Positions 13,401 to 24,716 of a stretch of 64,000 bases of DNA are shown here, piece after piece (the stretch's first letter is position 1; every line of letters starts with the position of its first letter). Below the pieces are notes generated by a model. The model was not told the origin of the DNA. It saw only the letters and a program-made list of their open reading frames with translations, and made no database searches. Both the position numbers and the translations under genes were made by a program. The stretch is from Kalaharituber pfeilii. Taxonomy: Eukaryota > Ascomycota > Pezizomycetes > Pezizales > Pezizaceae. The stretch spans positions 248,001 to 312,000 of the forward strand of contig WHUZ01000031.1 in NCBI GenBank assembly GCA_015179045.1, in the 5' to 3' direction.

Positions 13401-16184
13401 AAGGAACCTATCACCTTCCATATCCTCAAAAGCAAAAACGCCATATCCTTAAACGCACATTAAAGAAGAAACTGTCAATAGGGAGGGTGAACGTGTACCG
13501 GTATACTTGTCCCTGTACTTCATTGAGGAACCATCAAATGAACTTCTAACTGCTTCAGAGGTATAAATGAGTAAATGTCTACTACCAGAATCCATACGTC
13601 CACACCGACTGCCATCCAGTTAAAACGAGAATTAAGAAGTATACATCATATTACATTGCATCATTGTTTTTTCCACAACACAACGATGTTATTGGCGAGA
13701 CTGATACCTTCTCACTTGCAACGGTAGTGGGGCTTGTATCTAATGATTATCAAGGCAACATTAAGCTAGGTCCAATCTGTCATCGGAGGAATGAAGGCTA
13801 GTTGATTCAGTTCCACTATGTCGTGCATGGTGTGAGAACATCAGGTGATCCACAACCGGAGAGTCATGAGCATGCTTAGGATGGAAGGCGCTATGGTGCT
13901 CGAAAATAGGATTCATGAGGATGCGGAGTACAAATGTCCTAGATAAAGGAACAAGCTCGTGAGGCCCTTTGACCAAATGACCCAGGATTGAAGGTTATAC
14001 TATTTTCTTGTTCCCAGCGTCCCACTTGGGGAATATATCGCTGACTCCTACATAATCGTTATGGCCCTCGCGTCCTTCCGTACTGTCCTCCTTCTTGCCC
14101 GCATATGCTGTGCAGCTGTACAAAGCCGAGACAAATTGGCAACGAGCAGTCTTGTCATGCAGAGTTACAAAGGCGAAATAATGGAAGGAGTAGATCAACT
14201 TTTCGAGCGCATATCCTCATTGGTCGAACATGTGCCTCGCATCGGAACAATGAGCATAGATCTGCTAAGGGCCGCCGCTTGGATCACTCGATTCGTAGTT
14301 AGCAAAATTCATGTGCGATTGTTGAATCTTTCTTGCCTTTCTGTACAAGTGCACGCACTGTGTTCCTCCAGCGAGAGCCTTCAAACCGCGGAACCACCAG
14401 CACACATCGAGACCTGAGGCCAAAAGTAGCACGTTCTGTAAGATTAGAGGGGTATGCGGACTAATGTGTCTCACACCCCTCACCACATACGAAGATCTTC
14501 CCGCCAAATCCACACCAGATGAAAATCGGAAAGTGATGCGCATGCTGTGGCTGCTCAGGCTCACGTGAAGGCTTGGCAGAGAACGTGATCTACTTGGGAC
14601 CCAACCAACAAATCTGCCGAAGTGTGACCATGACAGCCCATGGAGGGATAATGCATGGTCTGATTCTCGCGGCTTGCTTACATCTATGGCGCCAAGCACA
14701 GGAACCTGTTTGTTTCACACAAGCTCCTGTCCCGGTTTTGCTTCCTAATAAGGGTGTCAGCCACTGCAGGCAGCTCAATTCCGCCACGGGACCAGGGTGT
14801 AGCAGTGTCACGAGAATACCTATGCCCCTAGATGTAGAGAGTACATGAAACTAATGGCTAAAATAAACCATACAAACATGAATGGTGCTGTACGCGGAGT
14901 TGCTACATGTCAGTGCCAAGAAGGCAAGTTAGGAAATTGGTAATCAACCAATATAGGATAAACCCATGGCCAGTGTGGCTTTAATTTGGGATCTAAAAAT
15001 GAGGATGACTAGATGGGGTGTGATAGGCGTAGAGCGTAACTCCTACTCGTCGTCAATCCAAAGCCACAGAAGGGGACGAGGAGTGGGATTGCACGACTGC
15101 AGTCTCGAGACTGGCACGAGCCCAGAGTTGAGAACCATGTGGCTATGAAGGCGCCGTTGATAAAGGAGGGGCAGGGAAGCCTATTGATCGGCATGTGGGG
15201 TATCGGTATCATACTGAGAAGCTTCCTGCGTTGCTGCTGTGGCTGTTGGCCTTCGCTGCTGGCCAATGTGGCTGGTAATTGGTTCAATAGGTGCAAATAC
15301 CGATTAGCTCCCTTCACCATTCACCGTCTGTCCGACAATCGAATACGCACGATGATGACTTCAGCTAAACCCCAATCATTCACCTTTCTCGATATGCCTG
15401 GCTGGCTCAGGATTAGCGACAGGATCTCGAGGTGCCATTAGACATGCTTGCTGCTGGTGATTGCATGAATAACATGCTTTGGCGCCTTCTTAACGTCTCC
15501 TGCTTGCTGCGCTCACCTATGGCCGCGTTCCTCCGACTCAATCCGGAAGCACTCGGCTGAGATCCTAGACCCTTACAGAGCAACTCGTTGGTCCTGAAAC
15601 GATAATGTGGCCGGCAAGACATTAAATTCGGCTGCTCGCTTTGCATCCACGTGAAGCAGATGCTTGTGCTCTCTCCTAACAACTGTATTCTCTACAATAC
15701 AAATTAGATACCTGGCAACGAAATCAGCACTAATCAAATGTATCCGTTAACTTCTCGTACTTTGAACTAGTTATGATTGAATAATAGTCCAATTATGAAT
15801 GTCGATTTTATCCCTTCGTTTTTGTTGTCTGACCTCATCTCAGTTATAGCGGAAAGTATTGGTTTCAAGAATTTTTTTTGGAGAAAATATCCGGTGAAGA
15901 TTTTGGGTATTAGGTCGTGATGAGAAAACATCAATTCACCAAGATGTTCATATAGATAAAAGGCGTGTGTATTTCTTCATATAGCTTCTCATTACTGTTC
16001 TCAGCACGTCTCGGTTCCTCGCTCATTATTCTGCGAGGTTTACAATCCTTTAAGAACTGTGCTGCTGGAACACTCTCATTAAAGCCGCCTCACACATCCC
16101 GCTGGTCGAAAGTACTCTGGTTTATTGCTGAAACCAGTCTCAAAACAAAAGAGCACATCACCTGCCTTTATTTCGGTTCTCAGT
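10439..16184. other. gene-poor interval with G-rich island
   Basis: A long T-run (about 10857-10886) lies upstream of the bHLH gene. A GC-rich, G-biased island spans about 11100-11950, and an A-rich tract lies near 12950-13040. Between 13990 and 15680 several short minus-strand frames, such as 14265-14699, look faintly protein-like. I could not join them by convincing splice sites or assign a family, so a decayed gene is possible. The last few hundred bases before 16185 are probably promoter and 5' leader of the glucanase. Confidence 0.45.
10606..10611. promoter_or_regulatory. CACGTG E-box upstream of the bHLH gene
   Basis: A perfect CACGTG in the context GCACGTGA lies 168 bp upstream of the bHLH start codon. 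It is the core recognition site of Cbf1-type factors, so autoregulation is possible. Six-base sites are common by chance; the position is the only support. Confidence 0.3.
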
Positions 16185-17690
16185 ATGCATAACTGGAGTA
16201 TTTTGTCTATAACAGTTACTGCTCTGGCATTACTTCCCAACGCCTCACTTGCATGGAACAGTCAGTTTTTGCGCGGCGTTAACATTGGTGCAGTGAGTTT
16301 CATTAAAAAGGAAGTCTTTCCGTTTGATTACTAATTTAGGATGAATAGTGGTTGGTGTTGGAGAAATGGATGAGTCCCGAGCCGTTCAACGGTCTCCAGG
16401 CTGAAGATGAATATACCTTGAGCGAGGAGCTCGGAAAGGAAGCCGCCAGAGAACGACTCGAGGCTCATTGGAGCACATGGTTTCAAGAAAGGGATGTTCA
16501 AGAACTGAAAGCTGCTGGAATAAATGCGTACGTCTATTGCATCAGTATAGGTTATTATCATACCAACATCATTATAGGCTGCGCATCCCAATTGGCTACT
16601 GGGCTTTCGAGAATTTCAGTGAAGGTACACCATATGTTAAAGGCGCTGAAGCATACCTCGACAAAGCTATCGGGTGGGCACGCCAATGTGGTATGAAGGT
16701 CTGGGTTGATCTCCATGGTGCACCTGGGAGTCAAAACGGTATATTTCACTATGTGCTTCTAAATAATATGTCAAACTTCTTCTCTGATGAGATTTTAGGA
16801 TTTGACAACTCTGGCCAATCCGGCATCGTTGACTGGCAAAAAGGTGATAATATTCAAAAGACGTTCGAGGTTTTGAAGGTTATGGCAAGAAAATATGGCT
16901 CTGAAGAATACGCCGATGTAGTGCATGCCATTGAGCTCATCAATGAGCCAATCTCTTGGGGAAACAATAAATTCGACGTCACATACCAGTTTTCTGTCGA
17001 TGCTTATTGGAAAGTAAAAGAGCTATGTACAAATAAGAACCTGCAAATCATCATGCACGATGCATTCGTCGCTTTGCCTGCTTGGGTAGATTTACCAGGT
17101 AGGACTAGCGATAGGAACACCGATGGGTCAAACTTGTTCGGCATTGATACTCATCTATATCAGGTATATTGTACATCCCTTTGTAATTGTATGCAATGAT
17201 GCTAAGTGGACTTTAGGTCTTCGTGGATGAGGACAAGAAGTTGAATCAAGACCAGCATGCACAGAAGGCATGTGGATGGGGTCAGATGCTTGGAACATCA
17301 AACAAAGTCATGCCAACATATGTCGGTGAATGGACTGCGGCAACCGACATTTGTGCCTACCCAGATGGTCATACTGAGCCTGGTTACACTTGCAATGTGG
17401 ATGGCTGCCAGTGCCAGGGGAATACTGCATCGAACAATTGGAAAGAACCAATGGTCAGGGCTGTCAGGAAGTATATGGAAGCCCAACTTGATGCTTTCGA
17501 AGCAAACACCGATGGGTTCTTCTTCTGGGCTTGGAAGGCGCCTGGCGCCTGGAACTTCATGGACGGTGTGAGGCAAGGTTGGATTCCACAACCTTTGACA
17601 GATCGGATGTTCCCCAACCAATGCGGATTCCCCAGTCCAACGGCAAGGAGGGGGAAGAGAAATACCATGGGCGCAAAAGCTCCATTCTAG
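16185..17690 (+). CDS. secreted exo-beta-1,3-glucanase, GH5 family
   Basis: There are five exons: 16185-16292, 16349-16527, 16578-16738, 16799-17163 and 17217-17690. The introns are 50-60 bp, all GT-AG, and together the exons give 428 residues. Residues 1-23 form a signal peptide (hydrophobic core LSITVTALALL, then Ala-x-Ala). The mature part begins with LRGVNIGAWLVLEKWM, the hallmark of fungal glucan 1,3-beta-glucosidases. RIPIGYWAF and DLHGAPGSQNGF follow. Glu199 in INEP is the expected acid/base and Glu309 in YVGEWT the nucleophile. The length matches the family (400-450). The enzyme releases glucose from beta-1,3-glucan in the cell wall. Four conserved cysteines near residues 318-338 suggest disulfides. 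The first ATG gives an intact signal peptide. Confidence 0.95.
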
Positions 17691-18234
17691 AGCTGCTGTA
17701 AATGCATACATTACATGGAATACATATGATCTTATAAAGCATGATTGCGATACCAATTATACTTTGGAGCTGTATCAATAGAAGAACATTATCTCTAGTG
17801 TAATTAATAGTCGCTTAACTTATATAATTATACAGTTCTTTATAGTAAATTTAGAACATCAGGCGCGCTTAAAGGTTGCGCAGAGAGGATCACAGTTAAG
17901 GAGGATTTAAATTTGAAAGAAAGTGAGGGTAAATCTGGCGTAGAATAGTCAAGCCAGTAGGGAAATAACGCCACTGGCTTTTGACCAAACCAGAAATTGC
18001 TGTGCAACCAGACTAGCTACATATAAAGTATTTCCTTTCTCAGCAATTTGCCATCGGTACTCGAGTACTAGTCAGACTACTCGAGTACATTGTGCCAGCT
18101 TAGTCAGAGGGCGCCTGATTGCACGTGGTCATTGGGACGATGTTATCAAAGCAACCCCACCATATACTATCCCACAATACAATCCGTTACGCTGCCAGAA
18201 CTCGTACATCCACCACCACCATCCCAGCTCGCGC
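17691..18234 (+). promoter_or_regulatory. intergenic region, probable promoter of the UBA/USP-like gene
   Basis: This 544-bp gap separates two rightward genes. An AT-rich part (17760-17850) probably holds the glucanase 3' end. At about 18056-18090 there are two copies of a palindrome centred on CTCGAG (GTACTCGAGTAC and ACTCGAGTAC, 10 bp apart), roughly 150-180 bp upstream of the next start codon. A paired dimer-binding site is possible. Confidence 0.3.
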
Positions 18235-21200
18235 ATGAAGATGTCCAACTCTAATCCGGAGCTTGTAAGCCAGCTGGTCGTTCTAGGAATTGAGGAGCAG
18301 GAGGCCATTGATTGTCTCCAGGTAAGTGTGACAGACTTCCAATGCTAGGAGCTGCCAGACTTCTGTTCAGCTAACGTCTTACATTAGGCCTGCAACAACG
18401 ATGTCGGCAAAGCGGCGGATTTCTACTTCAGTGGCAGCCTGGATAAGGTTGTTTATCTCCCAAGCTCTGGGAACCCCTAGTAACACTACCGATGCTGGTT
18501 ATTGACAAGGCATGTATAATGTATAGTGGCGGCAGGACAGGACTTGGGACGAAAGTGCCTTCCACAGCGACCGTTATGACAATAACTTGGCGCCCCTAGG
18601 ACCCTTGACCAGATGGGGGCCTCAAAACTTAAACGTGAACAACCAGCCTCGTACGTCTACTAGATCTGCTGCGTTCAGTCATCTTTCGCTACCCATGATG
18701 CGATATCTTGAAATGCAAGATATCTCACCGGCAGGAGCACCGAGTAGCTTTGATGGTGAAGCCCATCAACAGCTTGTGGGTGATGGTGTTGGTGATGATT
18801 ATGATGCTATGATTGGTGGGGACGAGTCTGACAGGGCGACGGCTTACTCCTCGTCTCATTCGAATGTAGATTATCCGATCCAGGGTCCGGATGCTTTGAC
18901 TCCCGATGCACTTGGAGGAGGACCGCCGAGAACGAGACCACCAAGTCCAGTGAATCCAGAAATGGGCGTTGATACGAATCGTGGGTAATCTTTGGAACTC
19001 TCAGAAAAAGTAGATGCTGGATGGTCGTTGGGAAGAGAGGAGTGGGGTGAAATGAGTGCTAAGGGGCGGGCTATCTAGGTTCGGATCCTGATTTCGCGCG
19101 AGCAATTCGACTGTCATTGGAAACGGATTATAATAATGATTATGACTCGAGATGGGGGAATCAAGAAACAGGAATAACTGGAGCGCATTCGACTCCCGCA
19201 CCTCCATACTTCGGGCCCGCCACACGGCCTTCATATGACCCTGAAAAGTGGGCTGTCGCTACAATTCCAGTCACCCACGAAATTTACCTCGACCCAGTGC
19301 ATCCTGGTGATCGACAGCGTAAGGACAAGGAGCCGGCTTTCTTCAAACCATCTTCCGATGGCTACAATCTCGGACCCGCACTCGCTATCCTTCACTCAAT
19401 TCCCGCGGCTAGAACCGCTCTTCTCGCACCCATTCGGGTCTTAGATGATTATGGCTACAACGAACGTTGGTGGAGCGGTGAATCAATAGAAGCATCCAGA
19501 ATAAGTACGATAGTCGAAAATGAGGTCCCGGAGCCTGATCCCAGTGAGGTTGTAGTTGAGGTGCAAAGGTTGATGGCATTCCTGGATAACACGAAGCGTG
19601 GGTACGGAAGTGTGGACAGCTTAGCAAAAATGCATAGTGTGTATGAGGAGCAACAAGGAGGTATATAGTCATTCTTAAGTTACATAGATGCCCTGCATGT
19701 ACTGATTGAAGAACAGAACAGCTCTCATCGTTTTTCAAGAAATGGTCCGCAGATATCAAGTGTTTCCTTGGACTAGAAGATAAGCACGAACCCTGGCCAT
19801 TCACATCCTGTGCAGTAGCTTGTGATTCCAATGATCAACGAGACAGTTATGACGAATTTCAGGTTCTTACCGTCAGTGTTCCGAATGAGCTTGCAGATGC
19901 TCCTGGAGCAAACATTTACAATGCACTGGATCCAATAATATGGCCGGATGGCGACGAGAATCCCGGGGACGTATACTTAGATTACGTCGCAGATGTGTTT
20001 TGCATTTCTCTGAAGCGGGACGCACCAGATGTTAAGGGAATTGGTCTTGATATCCCGAGTGACCTCTACCTCAACAGATATAGTAAGGAGTATGGGCCTT
20101 TGGTGAAGGAAATGAAAGCGCAGAAACTGGCGGTCAGTTGTGAGATTCGAAACATCGAGGCGAGAGAGGAGAGGTTATCAAGGTGTAGGAAGCGGGACAT
20201 AGGTGGAGACGATTCGAGCGTGGAGACGGTTAAGCTGCTGGGGGCGGCGATTGAGCATTTTGAGAATTTGAGGCTACCCTCAGAAGAGAAGGACTCTAGT
20301 GGGGATATTTCAATGGAGGAGAAGCCGGATGAACATTCGAGCATGACCAATCAGATCAGGGAGGTGCTAGAGAGATTAAAGGTTAGATTAGAAGGCAAGT
20401 CGACTCTAATTTCTATAACTTGCATATTTCTCAATTACTAAACTAATACGATCATACAGAGCTCGCCCAATCCAAAGAAAAGGCCCGCGAAACTCTTTAC
20501 AAACTTACTACTGCCTTTACCTCACCCGAGACCATCCCTCCAGACGCCCCACCACTGTGTCGACATAGCCTCCGCGGCATATTCGTTGACTTATCCACAA
20601 CATTTATCAAAATCCGGGATTGCTCCGACACGGAATCTCAGGAAGTGGGGGAAACCTGGTGGTGTCTCAGCTACCCGCTCCAGTGGGAAGCTGACGCAAA
20701 CACAGCGGCGTATAAGGTATTGAAGGTGGCGGAGAAGGAGGTACTGGATGCGGCGAAGTATACGGGGGATGGGAAAGTGTTGTTAGTATACGCTACGGAG
20801 GAGGCAATGGCAGGGACCGACTGGGACGGGAGGTTGCCGGAAGCGTTGAAGGTTGGTTTTCCTGATCAAGATCACGTGAGGGTATGGAATAACTGATCGC
20901 GATGTCAATAGAATTTTGTGGAACGGGACAACACAGCCTTCCTCAAAGAACTTGAGTCTGCCGGCGACAAAGGCAAGCGTAAACGCGCGAATTGGTGGAC
21001 ATATAACAATAGCAACAACCAAAACAACAATGGTGACAATAGCTCAAACCTTACGCGGATATCGGAAGATACAACCATGGAAGGGCATACACAAGGCGTT
21101 CAGCAACCACCGGCGAGTCCAACGGAGTTTCTGGAGGGAAGGGAGGCGGATGTGGAAGGAGCTTGCGGGCCGGGGGTTCTGGCGGTGTGGGGGGCCGCAA

Positions 21201-21307
21201 AAAAAAAGCCCAGACGAGTGGTACGGGTATATGGAAGGAGGGGTAAGGGAGGTAGGGCAGCAGGGTCTGGGACAGGGGCTAGGAGGAGAAGGAGCCCGTG
21301 GTGGTGA
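18235..21307 (+). CDS. UBA/UIM protein with degenerate ubiquitin-protease (USP25/28-like) fold
   Basis: There are seven exons: 18235-18321, 18388-18447, 18527-18980, 19079-19660, 19717-20394, 20460-20851 and 20912-21307, giving 882 residues. Intron 5 is GC-AG. A UBA domain covers about residues 8-49 (LVVLGIEEQEAIDCL). A UIM-like helix DPDFARAIRLSLE lies near 203-215. The middle and C-terminal parts resemble the USP25/USP28 layout, ending in a FVERDN.AFLKEL helix. Where active USPs carry the GNTCY cysteine box, this protein has YNLGPALAI (296-304). The His box GHYW is replaced by ETWWCLSY (685-692). It is therefore probably a ubiquitin-binding pseudo-enzyme. The final about 35 residues become Arg-rich after an A9 run (21199-21207); another frame stays open to 21734 and looks more natural. 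The start at 18235 has a second Met two codons later. Confidence 0.7.
20395..20459 (+). other. GC-AG intron in the UBA/USP-like gene
   Basis: The donor is GAAG|GCAAGT, the strong GC-donor consensus. The acceptor is ATACAG, with an ACTAAT branch-like site upstream. No GT donor nearby keeps the frame; this splice joins Leu-Glu to Glu-Leu-Ala-Gln in phase 1. Confidence 0.75.
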
Positions 21308-21734
21308 GGGGCAGAATGCGGTTTGGGTTTGGCAGAATGCACGGGGTGGGTGGGACAGATACCAGGAGACTGGGACTGGGTATGGGTGGGAGGAGAATCA
21401 AGAAGTAGGAAGCGGAAGTGGGAATGGGGAGATGACAGAGAGGAGGTATGATGGGAATTTTGTGGCGAGTGACTTTAAAGAGGGACAAAAGGTGAGGCCG
21501 GAAGCGATGGGATTCGAGAGGATTACAGAGGATGACGAGTGGGATGATAAGGAAAGGAGAGACGGGGGGGGAGAGAGGAGCAAAGGGCGTAAGGAGGAAG
21601 GGGAGGAGGATGGGGATGAAGAGATGGAGGATGTGGAGGTGCATACGGAGGCGCGGGTGGAGCATGTGGAGTTTGTAGGAGGTAAGGGAGGTGGTGGCGG
21701 TGATGAGAGCCCGATGGGAGATGGGGGGAAGTAG

Positions 21735-22643
21735 GGAGGGCGGTGATGATGAAGGCAGTAGCAATAATAGGTATAGGGTTGGTGGGGAGGAGACACTGAT
21801 GTTTATGATGAGTGAGAATGTGTATTAGTTTAGATTATTATAAATATAGTATTGTCGATGTAATGCTTTGGGCTTTGGGTGATTTTTATTTTATTTTATT
21901 TTATTAAATTTTTTTTTTTGGGTGGGGGGGGGGGGGATATGAGTATGGGTATGTTGATTTGATATGATGTGATGTGATTTGGATACAATTTTGGCTTTTT
22001 TTTTTTAAAAAAAAAGCTTTACAATGTCTTATCAAAAAAAAGAAATATGATATATATATAAAATATATATGTGTAAGAAATTCTTGTATTAAAAAAAAAA
22101 GGTTTTCCTCCTTCATAATAAATCATAAAAAAAACCGGGGGGGGGGGCGTTTATCAAATTTAGGTTTGCGAATTTGGTTTGGTTTGGTTTGGTTTGGTTT
22201 GCTATAGTTTACCCTCAACTTTTTCTAAAAACACTTTTGTAGAAAAAAAACGCTAGGAGACTCTTGGGAAAACTTATTTCTTATTGATATCTCTAATATC
22301 ATAGAGTTTGTCGAGGGGGGGTATATGTTATATAAGTGAAACTTGTAAGATTTTTTTTTTTTTTGGAAAATCTCTAGGATCCTTTCCAAAGAAAAAAAAA
22401 AAAGAAAAAACATCTTACAATCACATCTTACAATCTAACAATTTTTCTTTTTCCCCTCTCTCCTCCTCCCGCACCCCCGCAAACATAGCAAGCTTACATT
22501 ATACTTGGATAGAGAGAAAGGTGGAAATGGGGAGGGAGGGAGAAAGAAAGAAGGATTATTAGGATATAAGAAAAGAAAAAGGGAAAGATTTATAGTACAA
22601 ATTGACGTATTCCCCCCCACCCCCCACCCCCCACCCCAACTCT
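21735..22643. other. convergent 3' intergenic region, simple repeats
   Basis: This lies between the 3' ends of the rightward USP-like gene and the leftward Mid1 gene. It holds TTTTA repeats near 21888-21905, several A/T homopolymers, a G-run (21924-21937), a second G-run near 22137-22147, and GGTTT pentamer repeats (about 22176-22200). No further gene was seen. Confidence 0.6.
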
Positions 22644-24716
22644 CTAATGTACCAGCGTGCACACCACCACCGCCGTTGTCCATAGCACCACGCCCCACAA
22701 CCCCGCCCACCCCACCTTCCTCTCTGCACCACTAAGGAAATACACCGCCCCAATCCAACTACAAGTAACATCCCCATCCATACTCCTCTCTCCATAATCT
22801 ACCATCTGGCCCCAGCTACCCAGCGCCGGACACGTGAACCCCAGCACCCTCGGACAGCTCTGCACCAAGCTCCAACACAGGTCCAGACATGGCTTAATTT
22901 CCTTATACGGCCCGGGCCTAACCACCCTGTCAATCTCCGGGTTCCGCGATCGGAGCGACGAGGCCGTGTACGTATCGTTGCCTCTCGAGTAGAACGCAAT
23001 CTTCTCCGGGTCGTTTGGCACCGTCGCGTTGGCGGTCTGGTTGAAGAACTCCGTGTCGAGGCCGCGCTCGGCCAGGTACGGCAGGGTGGAGGTAAAGTCC
23101 GCGCATCGCGGCACCGTGACGGCGCAGAGCCAGTTCCGGTACGCTTTCTTGCAGTCGGTGCAGTTTCTTGCAAAGCTGTACTTCATGCTCTTGTCTATTG
23201 GCTCGCACGAAACCTGCTGGAGCGAGTACTCAAAGTTCTGGTACCAGTTCTGCGCAATGGTGTCGTAGAACGTGGCGAGCTGGGCCGGGGAAGAGAAGAC
23301 GGTGGGGTTCGACGGGACAGAGTACGCAATGTCGGAGCAGAAGGGAAGGTTGTAGATGAGTTGGCAGTTGGTGGAGGTTTTGGTCGTGATGGTGAGGGAG
23401 TCCCATAACACGGGACCCCAGAACGGGATCGAAGAGTTGCGGGAGAGGCTAGGAGAGAGGGACTGGGGTGGGGGGCGCATGAGGTAGGCTTGGTACGTGG
23501 ACGTCTTGTTGAGGCCTGAAAGGTGGAATTGCTGTTTGGGGAGGTTGCCGAGGCCGCGCTGCGTAAGGGATGTGGTGAGGAACGGAGTCGGAATCTTACT
23601 GACGGCGCAGTATGAGCGCTCGAGGCCACGGAAAGTGGTTGGATATTGGCTATTGTACGTGTAGAGTAAGTACGGTGTCGGGCCGCCCATAATCTCATCG
23701 ATTTCCGATTGCGGCGGGGTGCTATCTGTGGTCAGGTTCCCAGTGACAAGCAACGCAGCGGAATTATCGGTGTCGACAAGGTACAAATTCTTTTTCACCG
23801 TCCACCCGTGGTATGGGCCGGCAGTTGAGGCTGCAATTTCGTAGTTCCAATCAAAAGTATACTTTTGCTGGTCCTCCTCCGACATATTTGCTGCGTAGAC
23901 ACCAATGAATATGGAGCCGGCGGCTTCAATGGCAAGGGAGCCGTACCCTTGGATGATTGGCATGACGCTTTGCGGGCGATTGCTGGCTTCAGGGCCAGGT
24001 GTCTGGTTTGCGGTGGAGTTGGAGATGAAGACTTGAAGCTGGGGGAGGGGAGATTCGAGCGGCAGGGAGAGGTTAAATTGAGGCTGGAGACAGGTGTTGA
24101 AGGTGATGTAGACGAGCTTGCGCTGCTGTCGCTTTTCCAGTGCTGGTGAGGAGGACGACGTATCATCATTACTCTCTCCGCTGCTCCCTGCACTCAAATC
24201 ATGATCCAGCGTATCATCTTCCCGCTTCCGTAGTTCATCCAGCAAATGACTCTTTGCAGCACCTACGTCCTCAAATATGTCCTCCTCCGGCAGCACCCAA
24301 TGCTGCAACTGCCCAAACACGATATTGATATCCACTGGCACCCCGTTTCTCAAGGCCGTTTTATCACGCTTCTCCCGCTGATGCTGATGAGTGCTGTCAT
24401 GGGGTAGGAACTCTCCGGCTACATCATTGCTGCCTCCAATCCGGGCCATAACGGGCGCCGAGGACCGCCCATATCCTAAGCCATAAGAGCTGACTTCGAA
24501 TTCGGAGAGCTGCTGTGTACCGGACGATTGGGGGTGCTTGTGGTGGATGTCGCGGTGGTCGTGGAGGGAGGAGTGCGCGGGGGCGGAGAGAGTGAGGAGG
24601 AGGAGGACGGAGAGGAAGAGGGAGGTTGGTAGCACTGAGGCGAGCATGAAACGCCCTCTTGGTGCAGGCTGGGACGGTATTGATGAAGGCGCTTGCCGCA
24701 GTGATGCTAGCGGCAT
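22644..24716 (-). CDS. Mid1 stretch-activated calcium channel component
   Basis: This is a single exon of 690 residues. A basic N-terminus is followed by a hydrophobic signal or anchor segment (about 30-48: LPTSLFLSVLLLLTLSA). A Ser/Asp-rich linker comes next, then an extracellular region with many N-glycosylation sequons. The conserved Cys-rich C-terminal part includes CADFTSTLPYLAERG, then a Pro-Gly-Pro-Tyr segment leading into PCLDLCWSLVQSCP, then FTCPALGSWG. This pattern is that of Mid1, the regulatory partner of the Cch1 channel for calcium entry during pheromone, stress and contact responses. The last about 20 residues are hydrophobic and could be a membrane or GPI-type tail. It is longer than yeast Mid1 (about 550), typical of filamentous fungi. 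It diverges from Dcp1. Confidence 0.93.
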   Translation of the reverse strand: MPLASLRQAPSSIPSQPAPRGRFMLASVLPTSLFLSVLLLLTLSAPAHSSLHDHRDIHHKHPQSSGTQQLSEFEVSSYGLGYGRSSAPVMARIGGSNDVAGEFLPHDSTHQHQREKRDKTALRNGVPVDINIVFGQLQHWVLPEEDIFEDVGAAKSHLLDELRKREDDTLDHDLSAGSSGESNDDTSSSSPALEKRQQRKLVYITFNTCLQPQFNLSLPLESPLPQLQVFISNSTANQTPGPEASNRPQSVMPIIQGYGSLAIEAAGSIFIGVYAANMSEEDQQKYTFDWNYEIAASTAGPYHGWTVKKNLYLVDTDNSAALLVTGNLTTDSTPPQSEIDEIMGGPTPYLLYTYNSQYPTTFRGLERSYCAVSKIPTPFLTTSLTQRGLGNLPKQQFHLSGLNKTSTYQAYLMRPPPQSLSPSLSRNSSIPFWGPVLWDSLTITTKTSTNCQLIYNLPFCSDIAYSVPSNPTVFSSPAQLATFYDTIAQNWYQNFEYSLQQVSCEPIDKSMKYSFARNCTDCKKAYRNWLCAVTVPRCADFTSTLPYLAERGLDTEFFNQTANATVPNDPEKIAFYSRGNDTYTASSLRSRNPEIDRVVRPGPYKEIKPCLDLCWSLVQSCPRVLGFTCPALGSWGQMVDYGERSMDGDVTCSWIGAVYFLSGAERKVGWAGLWGVVLWTTAVVVCTLVH

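Noticed and set aside
14265..14699. Minus-strand frame of 144 codons with a protein-like end
   Set aside because: Could be a remnant exon, but no splice-consistent partner or family was found in 13.7-15.7 kb.
22799..24193. Several minus-strand frames of 90-170 codons
   Set aside because: They are shifted frames within the Mid1 exon.
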